From: Smittium mucronatum | Taxonomy: Eukaryota; Kickxellomycota; Harpellomycetes; Harpellales; Legeriomycetaceae | Assembly: GCA_001953115.1 (NCBI GenBank) | Contig: LSSL01000503.1 | Coordinates: forward strand, 1 to 64,000 | Length of the DNA: 64,000 nt | Reading direction: 5' to 3' | Shown here: positions 39,001 to 53,829 of the stretch, one piece after another | Layout of the letters: each line of letters starts with the position of its first letter | How positions within the stretch are numbered: the stretch's first letter is position 1 | Notes under the pieces: model-generated | The model's input: the letters and a program-made list of their open reading frames with translations, nothing else | Told to the model about the DNA's origin: nothing | The model's database searches: none | Program-made: the position numbers and the translations under genes

Positions 39001-40597
39001 AAACTTATTCAAAAAAACTCAAAAAAAATAGATTGGGTTATGCATTCTACTAACAGAAACAATTTCGATCCAAAATTTCAGGCTAATTTAATTGATTATC
39101 CAAAAATTTTAAAAGAACTTATAACTTTCTTTTTTATTTTTCTATACTGTACCAAGTAACAAAATTGATTATAAATGGGATAATATTCTCAATACCAAAC
39201 TTTATATATTATCTAAACAATCAGAAATAATAAAATTTAATCATAAAAAACCATTAAATTTTGAAAGGGCATTATAAATCTAAAAAATTTTCCTCGTTAT
39301 TATAAGATATTATTAGTTTATTTAATTAAAATTTTGAATTAAAAAATAAATTTAGACTTTAAATTTTGTCTATAGTTTCAAATTAAGAAATTGGTAGAAA
39401 TATATCAAACAATTCCCCTTTCTCAAAGATAATTTTTATTTTTTAAATTCGTTCCAATATTTATAAAAACTTCTGTCACTTGGTAAAATATAACAAAATT
39501 AAAAATTAAAAATATAGTCTTCGAAATTTTTTGGATAATCAATCAGATTAACCTGAAATTTTCGTATAAATAGTTCTCATTATTAGAACACATATCCCCA
39601 TCTAATTAATTTGAAATTTTTTTTATATAATTTTAAACTTTGAATATTCTTTCTGAATACCCAAAAAATATAAAATTTCACTTCAGATTAATGGAAGTTT
39701 TTTTTTACAGAATTATGTTTAGTTTTTTTATTATTGAAATCTATTTGCTGAGCATATTTCAAGTTTGATAATTTCGGTATCTATATTTCATTTTTAATCA
39801 TTTTGATTCAGAAATTGAATTAGGGCTTATTGGAATAAAAATAATATTTTTTTAAAAAATTATCCAATAAAATCATAAATAAATTTTTATTGATTTTAAT
39901 AGAATAAGAAAAAAAAAGAAAATTTTGTGAAAGTTTGGAACATTAGAATTTTAAATTGATAAAATTTTACCTTATTTTGAATAGCGCTAGTTTATATTTC
40001 TTGTATGATACAGAGAAAAAGCCATTTTTGAAAAAAAATTATATTACAATTTTCAACGCTATCATTTTCAACTAATTATAAATAATATGTGTGTTTGGTA
40101 GATTGAATTATTTTATAAATTTAAAAATGATAATTTATCAATAATGATTAATAATTTAAAAAGATTGGATGCAGAGCTTTTCTCCATTATACAATATATA
40201 ATATGTATGTGCTCTATTATTTTAGCATGATTTAATCGTAAATCTTTGAATTGATTCAATATTACTTCAATGAGAATTTTTTTATAATATGTAATTTTTT
40301 CTGTCTAATTCGTAATTATTATAAAGTCCAAACATGATAAAATTGTAAGAATTTTTAGATTTGTTTATAATAAAGTATTCTGATGAATCAAAATTAAAAA
40401 ATCATGATTTTATAAACACAGTTCACCTATAATAACAATTTTTTGGGTTATATTTCAAAATACTTTTAAAATCAATTAATTTTTTTTATATGCGAGATAT
40501 GAGCTCAAATATTTTTAGAATAAGATCATTTGAAACCCAAAAGATTATAAAACTTTTTTTTTTTTGTAAAATCAACTATCAGTGAAATATCAGTATC
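33073..40597. other. AT-rich gene desert (middle, left part)
   Basis: Intermediate composition to about 34 kb, then extreme AT content. No ORF of coding character, no RNA gene and no transposon motif were seen. Homopolymer A/T tracts and short TA runs dominate. Confidence 0.65.
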
Positions 40598-41509
40598 TTA
40601 CAGGGTTTTTCGTTGTTAGATAAGACAATTTTTATTTTTAAAGACATATTATTACATTGTTAAAAAAATATTATTTAATTTTTAAAGACACATTATTAAA
40701 TTGTTGGATATATGTTTTTTCATTTATAGGGACATATTATTTCATTTTTGGAGATACGTTTTTTCATTTTTAGAGAAACATTATTACATTATTGGGGAGA
40801 TTTTTTTGCATTTTAGGAGGCATAATATTACAGGATTGGAGACATTTATTTCCATAGATACAGAAATTTTCCCACTTTTCGTAGAATAATTACTGCTTTA
40901 TTCTAATTATTCACCACAATTATTTTTTTAAAAAGAATTTCTATCGTGTATATTTCACCAAGAACTAACCCATTTAATTACCTTAAGAGAATTCAAAAAA
41001 GCAAAATTTAAAGGCGTAGAAAATAATCAAATATGATCTTATTTAATTAAGATGATCCTTCATTTTTTAAATAATTTCAAAAATAGGTACATCTAAAATT
41101 TTCTCTATAATTACGAATAATTATAAAAAATATCAGAACTTTCTCCATAAATTAATTATTGTTATATTAGTAATTTTATTTTAATTTTATGATTATTTTT
41201 ACCATGAGAATTTTGATAGCTTCAAACGTCAATCAATCAAACAGCTTGGATATTTTATATGAGACTAAAGATATAAGTGAATAATCTAAATTACAATTAT
41301 ATTTTATAAAAACAGTTGTGTTGAATAATTCAAATCAAGTATTAATTATGCTCTGCAAATTGGGAAAATTTCTGTTACTATGAAAGTAAATACCTCCAAT
41401 CCTGTAATATTATGCCTCCAAAAATGGAAAAAAATATCATCAATAATAAAATAATGTGTCTCTAAAAATAAAAATTGACTTCTCTAACAATGAAGAACTC
41501 TGTAATGTA
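40598..41509. repeat. foldback element: inverted repeat arms around a 365-bp spacer
   Basis: The left arm (40598-40935) is matched in inverse orientation by the right arm (41300-41509). Shared blocks include CAATTTTTATTTTTAGAGAC-type sequence, GGAGGCATAATATTACAGGA, CAGAAATTTTCCCA and a TAATTATTCA.CACAA block near the inner ends. The arms differ in length because the 22-bp repeat inside them has about ten copies on the left and about four on the right. The outer boundary is sharp near TTACAG on both sides. This could be a foldback transposon or an inverted duplication. Transcribed, it would make a long imperfect hairpin. Confidence 0.65.
40626..40845. repeat. 22-bp minisatellite, ten diverged units
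   Basis: Ten consecutive 22-bp units follow a pattern of ATTATT or TTTTTT, then CATTTTT, then GGAGACAT. Odd and even units differ consistently, so the array also looks like a 44-bp higher-order repeat. The plus-strand ORF at 40701-40889 merely reads through these units (three units equal 22 codons) and shows no sign of being a protein gene. Confidence 0.75.
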
Positions 41510-42403
41510 AATGGAAGAGTTCAATTTAATTTTTTTTCGATCTGGAATAAAAATTTGTATAAATAAAATCCAATCTATAAATCTTGTAGGTCTTTTTTAT
41601 TTAAAAATAATGGTAAGATCAAATATAACATTGAAATGGATGGTATATAATTTATTTAAAAAGCTATAAATTTGGTTAAAAGAGTAAATAAATAATATTA
41701 TTACTTCATAATTTTAAATTTTAAACCTAATAAAATTTTAGTTTTAATATTTCAAATTATTTATTCCAAGTCACGAATGAATTGAAATTTCGCTGAAATA
41801 CTAATATAATTAAATTATAATTTCAATTTTAGTATTCTAAGATAAATTTTCTTAGAACGGATTAAACTTTTTTTTTTTCTATTTATTTTTTTAACTCTGA
41901 ATTAAATAAATTTTTATAAAAATAGTCGCAGTAAAACTCAATTTCAATCGCCACTATTCACATTTTATACTCTTTTTTTAAACTGAATAATAATAATAAT
42001 TTTGTTTTTTTTAGCTGATATTTAATAAAAAAAAAATAACTGATGCGAATTTTTTGAAATTAGAAATTAGAAATTTTTTAATAATAGCCCACTGCCTTTG
42101 TATTTTTTTTAGAAATACAATTAACAAATAGTTTGCTGTTTTTGAATCATTTTTTCATTTATTTTTTATAGGTATTTTCTAATATAAGATTAAATACCAT
42201 AAGATTTTTCAAAAAATCATCATTTTTCGGAGCTAATATTTCAAAAAAAGGTATATTTTACTACATATACTTTTTTCTCTTTAAAATTAATCAAATTTTA
42301 AAAAATAGACTAATAAAAAGTTTTTTTGAAATAATTCTATTTTACAATAATTCAACATCTAGAATTCATGCTATAGTTAAATGATTGTACAATTTGAATA
42401 TTT

Positions 42404-42439
42404 AAAATCAAAATCAAAATCAAAATCAAAATCAAAATC
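42404..42439. repeat. (AAAATC)x6 microsatellite
   Basis: Six perfect hexanucleotide units. Confidence 0.95.
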
Positions 42440-45400
42440 AACCATAATATCCCATAGGCTCCTGCTAAATAACTTTATTATAATATTTTATCGAAATAAA
42501 ACAAAATTTTGGAATTTCGGAATTTTCAGAGTAAATTTAAAGGTGTTGAGATGAATTTTTGATGGATACAATAACGCAAAATATATAATCAAGTCTTCTA
42601 AAAGTTATATTTTAGCTGAAAATTCTATTAAAAAAGTAATTTAGGTAATATTTATTTAATTATTATTTTCTTGAGGTTTATGAGCGAAATTATTATTATT
42701 ATTTTTTATGCGGTAAGAAGGGTTTATGGAAATTTTTCATTTTATAATTCTAATTATGGTAAAATAAAAAATTTCCAAACAAAAAAGGGATATAATAACA
42801 TTCTGAAGAAATTTTATATGAATAAATTTTAACATAAGTCATATTTAGAATATTTTAGCATTAATTGAGCGTTTTTTAATATTACTATTAGCTATCTGGA
42901 ATAATTTTTTGAGATTAATAAAAAATTTAGAGATCAATTTATGCTGGATTTTAATGAAATTTAGATAAAATATATCTTAAAGAGATTAAAAAACATAAAT
43001 TAACAACAAAAAAATATTTTAAAAATAACTGTTTTTAAATTCTAGATATTATAAATTTTTGATATATAGAATTTATTTTTTGAGTGAAAAATAAAAGCAG
43101 CAGATATAGAGAATAATAATTGAATAACTTGTTTTTAGAAACTGGAATTTAAATATATTTATTTAAGAAAACTTTAACCACTTTTTAAAAATCTCTTTTT
43201 ATATTTAGCACAAGTAGAAAACCGAAATTCCAAGAGTAAAATTATATTATCATGAAATAAAAAAAATAAAACTAAAAAAATGAAATTTTTTGTTAAATTT
43301 GAGTTATAAAGAATTCTACGTATTTTTAGTAAATTTTTCTGTTATATAATTTAACAGATATACAAAGATTTAAATGATTTCTCGTAATTTTAGAATCATA
43401 TCAAATAATTTATTTTTTTAAAAATCCATATTATATATATAAATAACTTTTTTTAAAAAAAAATTTTGGGATAAATATTTCAAAAGTAATTTTTTTCGCG
43501 TCAAGATTTTTTTGTGTTTTAAATTTAACTTTTCTCTATTTTTATTTTATTTTCAGATTTTATTAAATTAATAGGGATTTATTATATTTTTCTTACTTTT
43601 AAATAAAATGAAAAAAAAAAAAATCCTTGTATATTTTCAACATGATAGTTTTTTATCATAAAAGTTCAAAAATTATTGAAAGATTTTTTTTTTACAGATA
43701 AATATTTTTTATATATTTTAGAAACTGTATTTCAAAAAATAAAAATAAATAAATCTTGGTTTTTTAAAGTTTTTATGAGAAAAATTCTCTAAAAATACCC
43801 TTATAATTTTTAATAGAAGTTATTAATTATAGGAATTGATTAATATAGTATGGATCTTTTATCATTTATTTTATAGTGTTAAAGTGTTACAAATGAATGA
43901 AAAATAATGCAAGATACAAAATTTTTAAAAAGTTATATTTATGCCAATATCCAATTATATAAATTACAATTTTTATTTTGGAAATTTATTTACCTGATTT
44001 CCAATATCGACACCCTTAATATTTTAATTTTATAACAGGGTAAAATAATATTAGTATAGGGTTTTTTTATAAATATTTTATAGTGATAATCTCGAATTCT
44101 TCGTTTTTAGAGGAAAGTATGAAAAACATCTATTTTTTTTAAAGAAATTTTATTATTTTTCACAATAATCAGATTTAATAAGCTCTTTTATTAAAAAGAA
44201 ATGATTTATAGATATCATTGTCACATATATGATAATTCAATTTATTTATTTTTGAAAAAATATAGATATCTTTTATATTTTCAGACGTGCCTTGATTATA
44301 AAAAAATTATTCTGATATTCGGGAAATATTTTTTGGTTATTCTCATGCAATATGGGTTTTTATTTTTATTTTTTAATTCCAATAGTTTATCTTTTACAAA
44401 TATCCTTTATAGTTTAAAATAAATTTAAGTATATTCGAAAAATTTCCTAAAAAATTTGATTGAATTTTCGATATTTCTCTGATTCAATATTTTATAAACA
44501 CATTTAATTTCCTTTAAATTCATGTAAAGCTGTCCTTTTTTCTTATTTTTATTCTTTACTGGAAATTCATTTTAATACTGTAAAAATTTATAAAAACTAA
44601 TTCAAAAAAATTATAAAAAACAAAAAAATTTCAAAAAATATTTGCCCTACCTTCCTCTGCCCATCTAGAATCTCTATAATTGAGATAAATTGCTCGATAA
44701 AAAATCCAACATTTTCTATTTATTTAGTATTTTTCATTTGATTTTTTTTTTGAGAAGAGAGGTGAAAATTTACTTTATATTATGTTCCTTAAAAAAATAT
44801 TTAAACATGCTATTTAATTTAAGGGGTTTTTATAACCCTATTAAAACTAATAGATAAATATATATATTCTGAACTAATACTAATTTTTTTGCTTTCTCTT
44901 AGATTTTTATAATAACCGATTAAAAATTCCTATTATTAAATCATATATAATTGCAATTTATTTATTATAATAATTAATTCCTTATATCTTTATTAATTTT
45001 TCTTTTATTCGTTTAAGATTATAAAATATTATTCCCATAAAAAATTGTGATTTACCTTCTTTGAAAGGGGTTTTTTTTGTTATAAACCACAGACAATTTA
45101 TTTCGAAAAAAAAACTAAATTGGAGTTTAATTTTTAAAAAGGAGAATTTTCCATTTACACACAATAATTTTTATTTTTTTAACCACTAATTTTTGATGCA
45201 ATATTTCTATTGGATTTAAAACTAAAACACTTATTCTATATCGATAAAATTGAATATAGAAAATTTTATTTAGATCTAAGCTCATGGAAGCGGAACCCTC
45301 GTCTAAGAAAAAAATTTTTGACTTAAAATAATCAAATTTGCAATGATTCTACCTTCTCTTGAAATATTTTATTTTCTTAAAGAAATAAATATTACAAAAC

Positions 45401-48393
45401 ACATAAAAAATTGGTATTTCTGATAATATTTCTTGATTTTTTTAAATATTTTACTATTTTTTTAATTGATTTTATAAAAATATCCCAATGCCAAATATTT
45501 TTATACATGGATATTTATATTTTGTATGTAGATTTGATTACCTTATATATTTTATTATCAGCCGATGAATTTGGTCATTTAATGTATTTGATCTTATTTA
45601 CATATTTCTAATTTAATTCCAAAAAAAGTGCGACCAAATTGCATTCGCTTTTTTACAAATTCAATTTTTTTTTGTTTATTTGGTCGTGCTGTTTTGTAAA
45701 TCGCATTAGAAATGGTGTAATTAAGAATAAAATCTATTTAATATAATTAATTTTATTAATAAAAAAAAATATCTAATAGAAACATTGATAGAACATACAA
45801 ATTATCATAATACTCAAGTATTTATGTCTAATATTTTTAAAGGGGGGGGTTTTTTTTCTTATAAAAGGGAAAATAATTTTATTATAGCTAAAGATTTAAA
45901 TGGAGCTGAATACTTATCATAATTTATTACAAAAGAAAACCCAAATATTTAATGTGCTTTAAGCAATAAAGTATGATGAATTAATTAATTTTATTGTTGT
46001 ATATATACTTAATAAAAAGAAATTTGCATAGAGGTATAATTAAAGTTTCTCAAAATTTGTTTTTCAATCAAAATTCTTATAGTTTTGTTTATAAAATGTG
46101 TTGATTTTTTCGTTAAAAAAACTAAATAGAATTAAATATATTCGGAAAATAAACACGAAATTTCAGTATTAGTAGATTGAAAGTTTGGAAAAGTTAAAAA
46201 TACAATGAATTATTAACTTGAATACTCATTACAACCCAAATATTAAAGTTCTCTAAATTTTAAATTTGGAAAATAGAGAGTTAATACTTGTTTAAATATT
46301 ATGTGCTTCAATTTATGTAAGGATTATTGAAAAAATGAAAATTTCAAACAATAAACCGACTAAAGATTTTCAATAATTAAGTTTTTTTGTGAAAATAAAT
46401 TTTCAAACTTTCCCAAAATGCACGAATTTATGTCCGTATCGTAATATTTTATTTTTTAGTGGTCAAAAAATTAGGTATAATCTAAAAAATTTAATAGTCC
46501 TACAATTGATTTAAATAAAAATCTTTGGGATAAAAAATTTAATTACTAAAAAAATAAATTTCTCATCCAAATTTCATATTCTAGTGTGGAAATAACAATA
46601 TAGGGTTAATATTATAGCAAAAAATCAACTGGAAGGGGAAAAAACTTTCTTTTTGCTTTATTATACCTCCCTATTTTATAATAAATCATTTAGCTAGCTA
46701 ATAAATTTCCAAGAAATTTACTTGATAAAAAAACAAAATTCAGATTCGAAAATAAAACTAACAAAAATATGCCACATCATCATTTTTTCTAAATAAAATT
46801 ATAATATTAATAAGAATATCCCTGAAAATAATAGTGGTATAATTAATAATATAATAGAAATTACAATTAGATAAAAACTCATTTTTATTAACAAAAAAAA
46901 TATTTCTAAAGCTGTATCGATAAAAAATTTAAATAAAATCAAAAAAAGCTCCCAAGAACCTGAAGCCAATAGATTATACTGGGAAAATGGTTGATAAAAT
47001 TACAGAATTGTTTTTTTTACGCGGATAAATTATAAATTGAAATGGTATAAATGATTTCAGAAATATTTATCTAGTTCTCCACGATGTTTTTTTATCGAAG
47101 ATAAACAAATTTTCATTTAAATGGGTTATGAATAAATAATTGGATATAATCAAAATATATAGTGATTTGTATAAATTTTTATTCAATAAAAATAATAATA
47201 TGTAATAAACTTTCTTCTTAATTATTTAGTAACAAATACACGTATAAAAAAATATGTATTTAATATATTGGGTATTCTCGATCTAATTCCAATAATCGTA
47301 AAAATAAATATTTGAAAAAGTATAATAGGATGAATTTCAAATCGCAGAAATCTGAAATTTTCTATAATGCTTTTCAATCGATATATATGTTGAATTTTAT
47401 AACTTAATTTGTTAAACACAAAAATTATAGAAAAAAAAATAACATAACTATAAATTTAATAATGATTAATAATAGCAAAAAAATTAAGAATTGAAAAATA
47501 ATTTGATAGTAAAATTTTTAATATAGTGTGGATTTAAAAAATGTTCTTTTTTTCTAAAAAAAATAATATAAATTAAATATAAATTAAATATATTCATAAT
47601 TATTAATGGAGAAAAAATGTTTCAATGCGCTATTTTAATGAAAAAAATTGAGTTTTGAATTCCTCTCTCCCCAAACCTATCCCCGTAAGGTTCGATTTTT
47701 ATTTAAGAATAAGGTTTTGAAAAAAAGTTGTAAAAATTAATTAATTCTTTATTTTTTGATATATGTTTAGATGAGAAAAAAAAAATTAATGAGACTAGAA
47801 AAATTATTTATTATTTGAGATTCAAATTTATGTACTTGGACTTTTTTTTATAAATTATATTTATAAAAATCGTATTATAATTTCAATTAGCGACAAATTA
47901 AAAATAAATATATCAGATTATGATATTAAATTTTATTTTTTAAAATTTAAATATTTCTTATTTTAAACATAAATTTTAAGATATTCTGGAATAATGGTAA
48001 AATAAAGGTTTGCAGCGTCCATCATTATTTTAATATAAAATGATGTAAAGGAAAGAGGGAAAAAATATCAAAAACATATTATAAATGGTTTTATACCAGA
48101 TAAAATCCCAATTTTTTAATCAATGTGGGATATAGAGTTTGAAAATAAGATGGATGCAAAGCTTTATCTAATTAAGATGAAAAATCCTAAAGTTTTATTT
48201 GGATATTTTCGAAATAAATAAATTCTATAACTATAATTATAAATTTAGAAATGCATGATAAAATAATTTTTTAACCTATATATAATTAAGATAGAATATA
48301 TATATAGAGTTTAATAAATTTAAAATGAAAATAATTTTATCCATTAAACTTTGGATAAGTAACTAAAATAGAATCATAGATTTTTAAGCCCCA

Positions 48394-48413
48394 ATATATA
48401 TATATATATATAT
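48394..48413. repeat. (AT)n microsatellite
   Basis: Perfect AT dinucleotide run of about ten units. Confidence 0.9.
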
Positions 48414-51400
48414 TCTAACTCAATTCAAGACTTTATTTTTGAGCGTTTAAAATTCATAATTTATTTATTGTTTTAAATTTTCTATAAATTATAGCCAAAA
48501 TATTATTTTTTCAATTTAACGTTTTATCTACCTCAAAATTTACATTTTTAGATAAATAAATTTTTATTATATTATACCCATTTATCTGCATTATAAAAAG
48601 AGATATGGCCTTTAATAGACCCCCCCCCCTCCAACACCACCACCATCACCTTCATTTAAAAAAATATCCCATTTATAATAATCTATTAATTTTTATTTCG
48701 CTTACTCAATATCTAATTCCTCCCCTCTTTTGTCAATTTATGCATATATTAGCTCATGGTTTTAGTATTGTAAAAATATTAATAATTGAATTTATATATC
48801 TAAATAAGAAAATTAAATCGTATAATTAAAAATATTATATCCCTATATATTATTTTTAGGTGATTTTGTAATGAATTTTTTATAATAATTAAAAATGAAT
48901 TAATAATTAATTATGTTTTATAAAAAAAAAATCAATATAATATTTTAGACATATATTTAGGATATTTTAGATAGAAAGTACCAAACTAATACTACAATTT
49001 ATTTTTGAATGACTGAAACACGCATTCATATGTTCATCAGAAAGCCAATATCTAATATAAAAAGGAAAAATGGATCATTTCTTACTTTTTATAAAAAAAT
49101 TTATTTTTTAAAGAGGAGGTTAAAAGGTTTATAAGATATTGCAAAAAAAGAAAATTATATATTTCAGGATTTTAATAGTGAAAGAGATTTTAAAATAAGC
49201 CATTTCCCTGTTAAAATCCCCCCCAAAAAACTTTTATCCATCGAAATATTAAAATAAAAAAGTTGGCTTAATAATAATTTAGATAATTTTTTATTGTTTT
49301 CAATTTCGAAATTTTGTAAGAAAATATTTATAGAGTTTATATGTAATTAGGGGTATTAATTTTGAGTGATTATTTATTTGCTATAAGTGATACTAAAAAT
49401 AATGATTAAATTGACTAATATTTTTACTTATTTATAAAAAAAAGGAAAAAAAAATTACAGTGATCTGAATAATTGATTTAATAAATATATATAGTTTACT
49501 CCACTTATATTCTCTCTAAACGCGCCCGAAGTCTTCCGATGTTGTTGTAGTTATGAAAAATAAAGAAAAGAGGAAATATATTGAATTCTATAATTAGAAC
49601 AAAATTTTATCCTTATTAATGCAGACTTTATATTAAATTAGGGGGGAAATTATAAAAACAGCGTTATTCATTTCCAAAAAATTTTATTTAAGAATTTTTT
49701 ATCAGTATTACCAATGTAAAAGATATATATTCTTCCATTTAATATTGTTAAATATTATAATTTTATAAGAGACTTATCGAGTAAAAAAATGTAGGAGATG
49801 TTTATGCATAAAATTTTAGTAGTATAAATATGTTTTTTGTGTATAAATTTGATGGATCAATAATTCATTCCAATTCAAATTAAAAATATCCATGTTGCGG
49901 AAAAAAAAAAAAAGTAATATTTATAAGTATAAACTGAAATATATTGATATATAATTTGATGAAATTATTTTATTTTATATTCAGGTATAGCATGTTTATA
50001 AAGAAAAAACGATAATAATCCCATATATTCACTTTATTAATAAAAAATTGCTCAAGCTCCCAATAAATGATGGTAATGCTATTTTTTTTTGGATGAGAGG
50101 TGATTATAATTAATTTAATGACATAACATAATATTTAAGATATTGGTTAACATATATAAAAAAAAGGTTTTTTTTTCGATATATATATAGAGTTTTGGAA
50201 ATGATGATAGCATTATTTAGTCGGGTATTCATATATCTGAGTTTAAGTCAAAATAATGTGAAATTATTAGTATATAGGATGATAAATACTTTACTTGAAA
50301 TTTAATATTTTGATCCAAGACACTAAAATAAAATAAAAATAGAGATCGAGTATTAAAAAAAACTCCATTTAATAACTTACGATATTATTCCATCTTTTTA
50401 TTTAATAATTTCAAGTTTTCATATTACTAAATCTAAAAAAAATAATAAGATTATTTAATTTTTAACGGTTGGGTTTATTTTATATCTTTATATCGATTCT
50501 CACTAATGAAGCACATATAATAATTATTTTTTTGATACATAAAAATGAAATAATTTTTCGAAAATATGTATTAAACTAAAAACATGGTTATCATTTTTAC
50601 ACAAAAAAAGATCAAGATTTTAGCTTCAAATTAAGTAAAAAATGCCCTTAATATTCTTAATTAAATCTGAGTTCAGAGCGCGAAAAAAAAAAAGTAAACG
50701 TAAATTTTTGATAGAATGTTTTTTTTAAAGAAAACACATTAATATAAATAAATTACTGGTTCAATATTTAAGCTAAAATTTCTATAAAACGGTTCTTAAA
50801 GTTCAATTTTCTTGATTTTCTCAACACTTCCTTCTCACCCCAACCACCTATCCCTCATTGTAAGAGGCAATTTTAGAATTTTTTCATTCGAATATAAAAT
50901 TTTTACGATAATATCAGACGCATATATATATATTACAAAAAAAAACAAACTATTATTATTATTATTTTATATAAAAATTAAAAATTACCTTTATGTTTAG
51001 CAAAAAGAAATTATGTAAATATAAAAATAAATTATCTCTAGTTTCTTATTTAAAGAGAATATTTCTAGAAAAACATACATATATTATATACAATTGGTCC
51101 TAACATAGTAAGTTTTTCGTAAAAATATGTTGATTTTATTACAGGGTTTTTGAAATAATATAACCCTAGAGCTACTACCTTTCTAAAAAATTTAAAAAAA
51201 GCGAAAAAAGTATAGTTAATTTTGAATTTAACACGAGAATAAAAAATTTATGCACTAAAAAGATCAAAATGATCAAGTTTGTTATTCAAATATATTATAC
51301 TGAAATATAAACATAAAAAAAAACTTTCCCTTTTCACATTAAGCTTATAAATTTCCATTTAATGTAGATTTATTTTATTGAGATTCAAACAAAGTACAAC

Positions 51401-52176
51401 TTGTGTTTGGTTGCTATTTATTCTAATTTATTTATAGACCATTTTAGTTTGACGACCTTTTATTATTATTTTGAATTATTAGTGTGGATGAAAAATACAA
51501 GAAACAAACATCAAATTAACCAAGAGTTTTAAATTCCTTTGATCCTAATTTTTTTCTGATTGTTTAATGATACATACTTTTTTTTGACTCATTTTACTAA
51601 GTATGGTTTTTTCACTTGAGACTCAATAAAAAAAAACTAAAAACGAAAACGAAATTTGTGAGTGGTGGCTTGTTATAACAAATGTATCCAAATTATTCAC
51701 GGATAATTCATGTAATTTACTATTAATTTTTCAAAAATAATATAGAACCAACCAGGAAATTTTATCTTCAGTAGGGTAATTTGGTCTTGTTAGCCCTTTA
51801 GCTAGACAAATTATTTGAGGATTTAAAAAAAAATCAATGGATTAATTTCGAAGAACACGAATAACCTTATTTTAAAAGCACTCTCTACCCATGAAAATCC
51901 CTAAAAATATCCAACTTTTCTAATGTTTGCAGGTTTGAATTTTTTTTAAAATTCGGGATAAATTTATCATGAAAATAATATGCTACACATCTCCTTTATA
52001 AGTGAAATCTCTCTATTTGATAAAGAATGGGGGTTTGTTTGAGCAATGGTACTGAAAATATGTATTTGAAATAATCTTTAAAACAATAAAATTTGTATTG
52101 TTAACAGCACATCCAGACTCGATTACTATGGGGAGTTTTAAAGAAAAAGGATGGTTTAGATTTTTTTTTAATTTCG

Positions 52177-52998
52177 TTGCTAAAGGGTTTATATTACTTA
52201 CAGATAGAAATTTCAGCAATATTTTCTCATAAAAAATGTAATAGCAGGGATAGATTTCTAGTCCATTTCAGCAAACAAAAAATAAAAAATAGGATATTGC
52301 GGGATATTTTCCATTTTTTTGGATTGAATATAGGACACACATATAAATTATTCAATTCTGGAAAATAATTTCCAAGATTTTTTGATGCCATCATTAATAA
52401 AACTTAGTATATTTTTGATAAATAATCGGAAATATATGACTTCACTAAATCCAATGTATAGTTATAAATTTATTTCGGTTTTATATCTTCACCAAAAAGG
52501 AGGAGATGGGTTTCAAATATTTTGTTCTGTAGTTAGTTATTTAATCCTGCGTGTGTATTCTACAAGTAGATATAATCAATAATATAACCTAGTTACTTTC
52601 CGACTAATCTTAGGTTATTACCGAAAGGGTAAAGTTTCAGAAATCGGAGGGTTACTAGTCCTCTTTTTTTCAAGAAATAAAATCAAAATACTTTTATGGA
52701 TTGAAGTTTTCTAATTGATAAATTTTTTTTTTTGTTTTAAAACTTTCAAATATGCATTAATCGATTGATTTCAAATCAGCACAATTGTGCAATGTATAAT
52801 TAGATGTATATTTTCTTTGGTATAGGAAACTTCTACCTAATTTTCAATACATACTCAGTAAAAGAGCCCAACCGGTACTCATCTTTTAATTTGGAAAAAC
52901 ACCTTAATTTTTCGGGGAGAATCCATTGCCAAGAAAAATTTTATAAACTTTCTTCATTGGATATACACTATTTCATGCAAATATATGCAAGTTTATAA
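52177..52998 (+). other. three consecutive small plus-strand open frames, unassigned
   Basis: Open frames at 52177-52368, 52382-52582 and 52804-52998 (63, 66 and 64 codons) follow one another on the plus strand in a patch less AT-rich than the desert. Translations have mixed composition, for example GGDGFQIFCS and SVKEPNRYSSFNLEKHLN. No domain is recognised and I could not join them with convincing splice sites. They may be an eroded gene or chance. Confidence 0.15.
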
Positions 52999-53234
52999 TA
53001 CATAATCGAGATAATAAACCAATTTTTAACTAGGAGTAATTATTTAATTTAGTCTAAATCACAAAAAGAAAAAAGATTTTATGGAATAATTTTGCGTATA
53101 GTAAGAAACAGTTCAAAGAAAAAAAAATAAAGTAAATTTAAAGATTTTTATTTAGGATTTATTCGGATGGTATCTTGCAAGTTGATAAAAAAAATAATGA
53201 AATTAAGTTTTCAAGGAATAAAAGTTTAATATAG
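52999..53234. other. intergenic before assembly gap
   Basis: AT-rich sequence with nothing recognisable. Confidence 0.5.
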
Positions 53235-53829
53235 NNNNNNNNNNNNNNNNNNNNNNNNNNNNNNNNNNNNNNNNNNNNNNNNNNNNNNNNNNNNNNNNNN
53301 NNNNNNNNNNNNNNNNNNNNNNNNNNNNNNNNNNNNNNNNNNNNNNNNNNNNNNNNNNNNNNNNNNNNNNNNNNNNNNNNNNNNNNNNNNNNNNNNNNNN
53401 NNNNNNNNNNNNNNNNNNNNNNNNNNNNNNNNNNNNNNNNNNNNNNNNNNNNNNNNNNNNNNNNNNNNNNNNNNNNNNNNNNNNNNNNNNNNNNNNNNNN
53501 NNNNNNNNNNNNNNNNNNNNNNNNNNNNNNNNNNNNNNNNNNNNNNNNNNNNNNNNNNNNNNNNNNNNNNNNNNNNNNNNNNNNNNNNNNNNNNNNNNNN
53601 NNNNNNNNNNNNNNNNNNNNNNNNNNNNNNNNNNNNNNNNNNNNNNNNNNNNNNNNNNNNNNNNNNNNNNNNNNNNNNNNNNNNNNNNNNNNNNNNNNNN
53701 NNNNNNNNNNNNNNNNNNNNNNNNNNNNNNNNNNNNNNNNNNNNNNNNNNNNNNNNNNNNNNNNNNNNNNNNNNNNNNNNNNNNNNNNNNNNNNNNNNNN
53801 NNNNNNNNNNNNNNNNNNNNNNNNNNNNN
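53235..53829. other. assembly gap (595 N)
   Basis: A continuous run of N. Composition differs on the two sides: the DNA to the right is less AT-extreme. Confidence 1.

Larger units (their letters stand above)
41510..52176. other. AT-rich gene desert (middle, right part)
   Basis: No supported gene. Chance ORFs (44201, 44982, 45411, 47222, 48605, 50812) are short and Phe/Ile/Asn/Lys/Tyr-rich. There is a C run at about 48619-48628 and a small GC-containing blip near 49519-49550 without a reading frame. Composition becomes milder after about 51.4 kb. Confidence 0.65.

Noticed and set aside
40626..40845. Regular tandem array considered as a CRISPR
   Set aside because: Units are contiguous with no unique spacers, and the DNA is eukaryotic.
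40701..40889. 62-codon ORF with repeating HFWRY/HFRRH-like peptides
   Set aside because: It is a read-through of the 22-bp minisatellite. Three units give 22 codons, which produces the apparent protein repeats.
48605..48829. ORF beginning with Pro/His-rich residues
   Set aside because: The His/Pro run comes from a C homopolymer followed by a CAC/CAT-rich simple repeat, and the rest is Ile/Asn/Lys-rich desert sequence.
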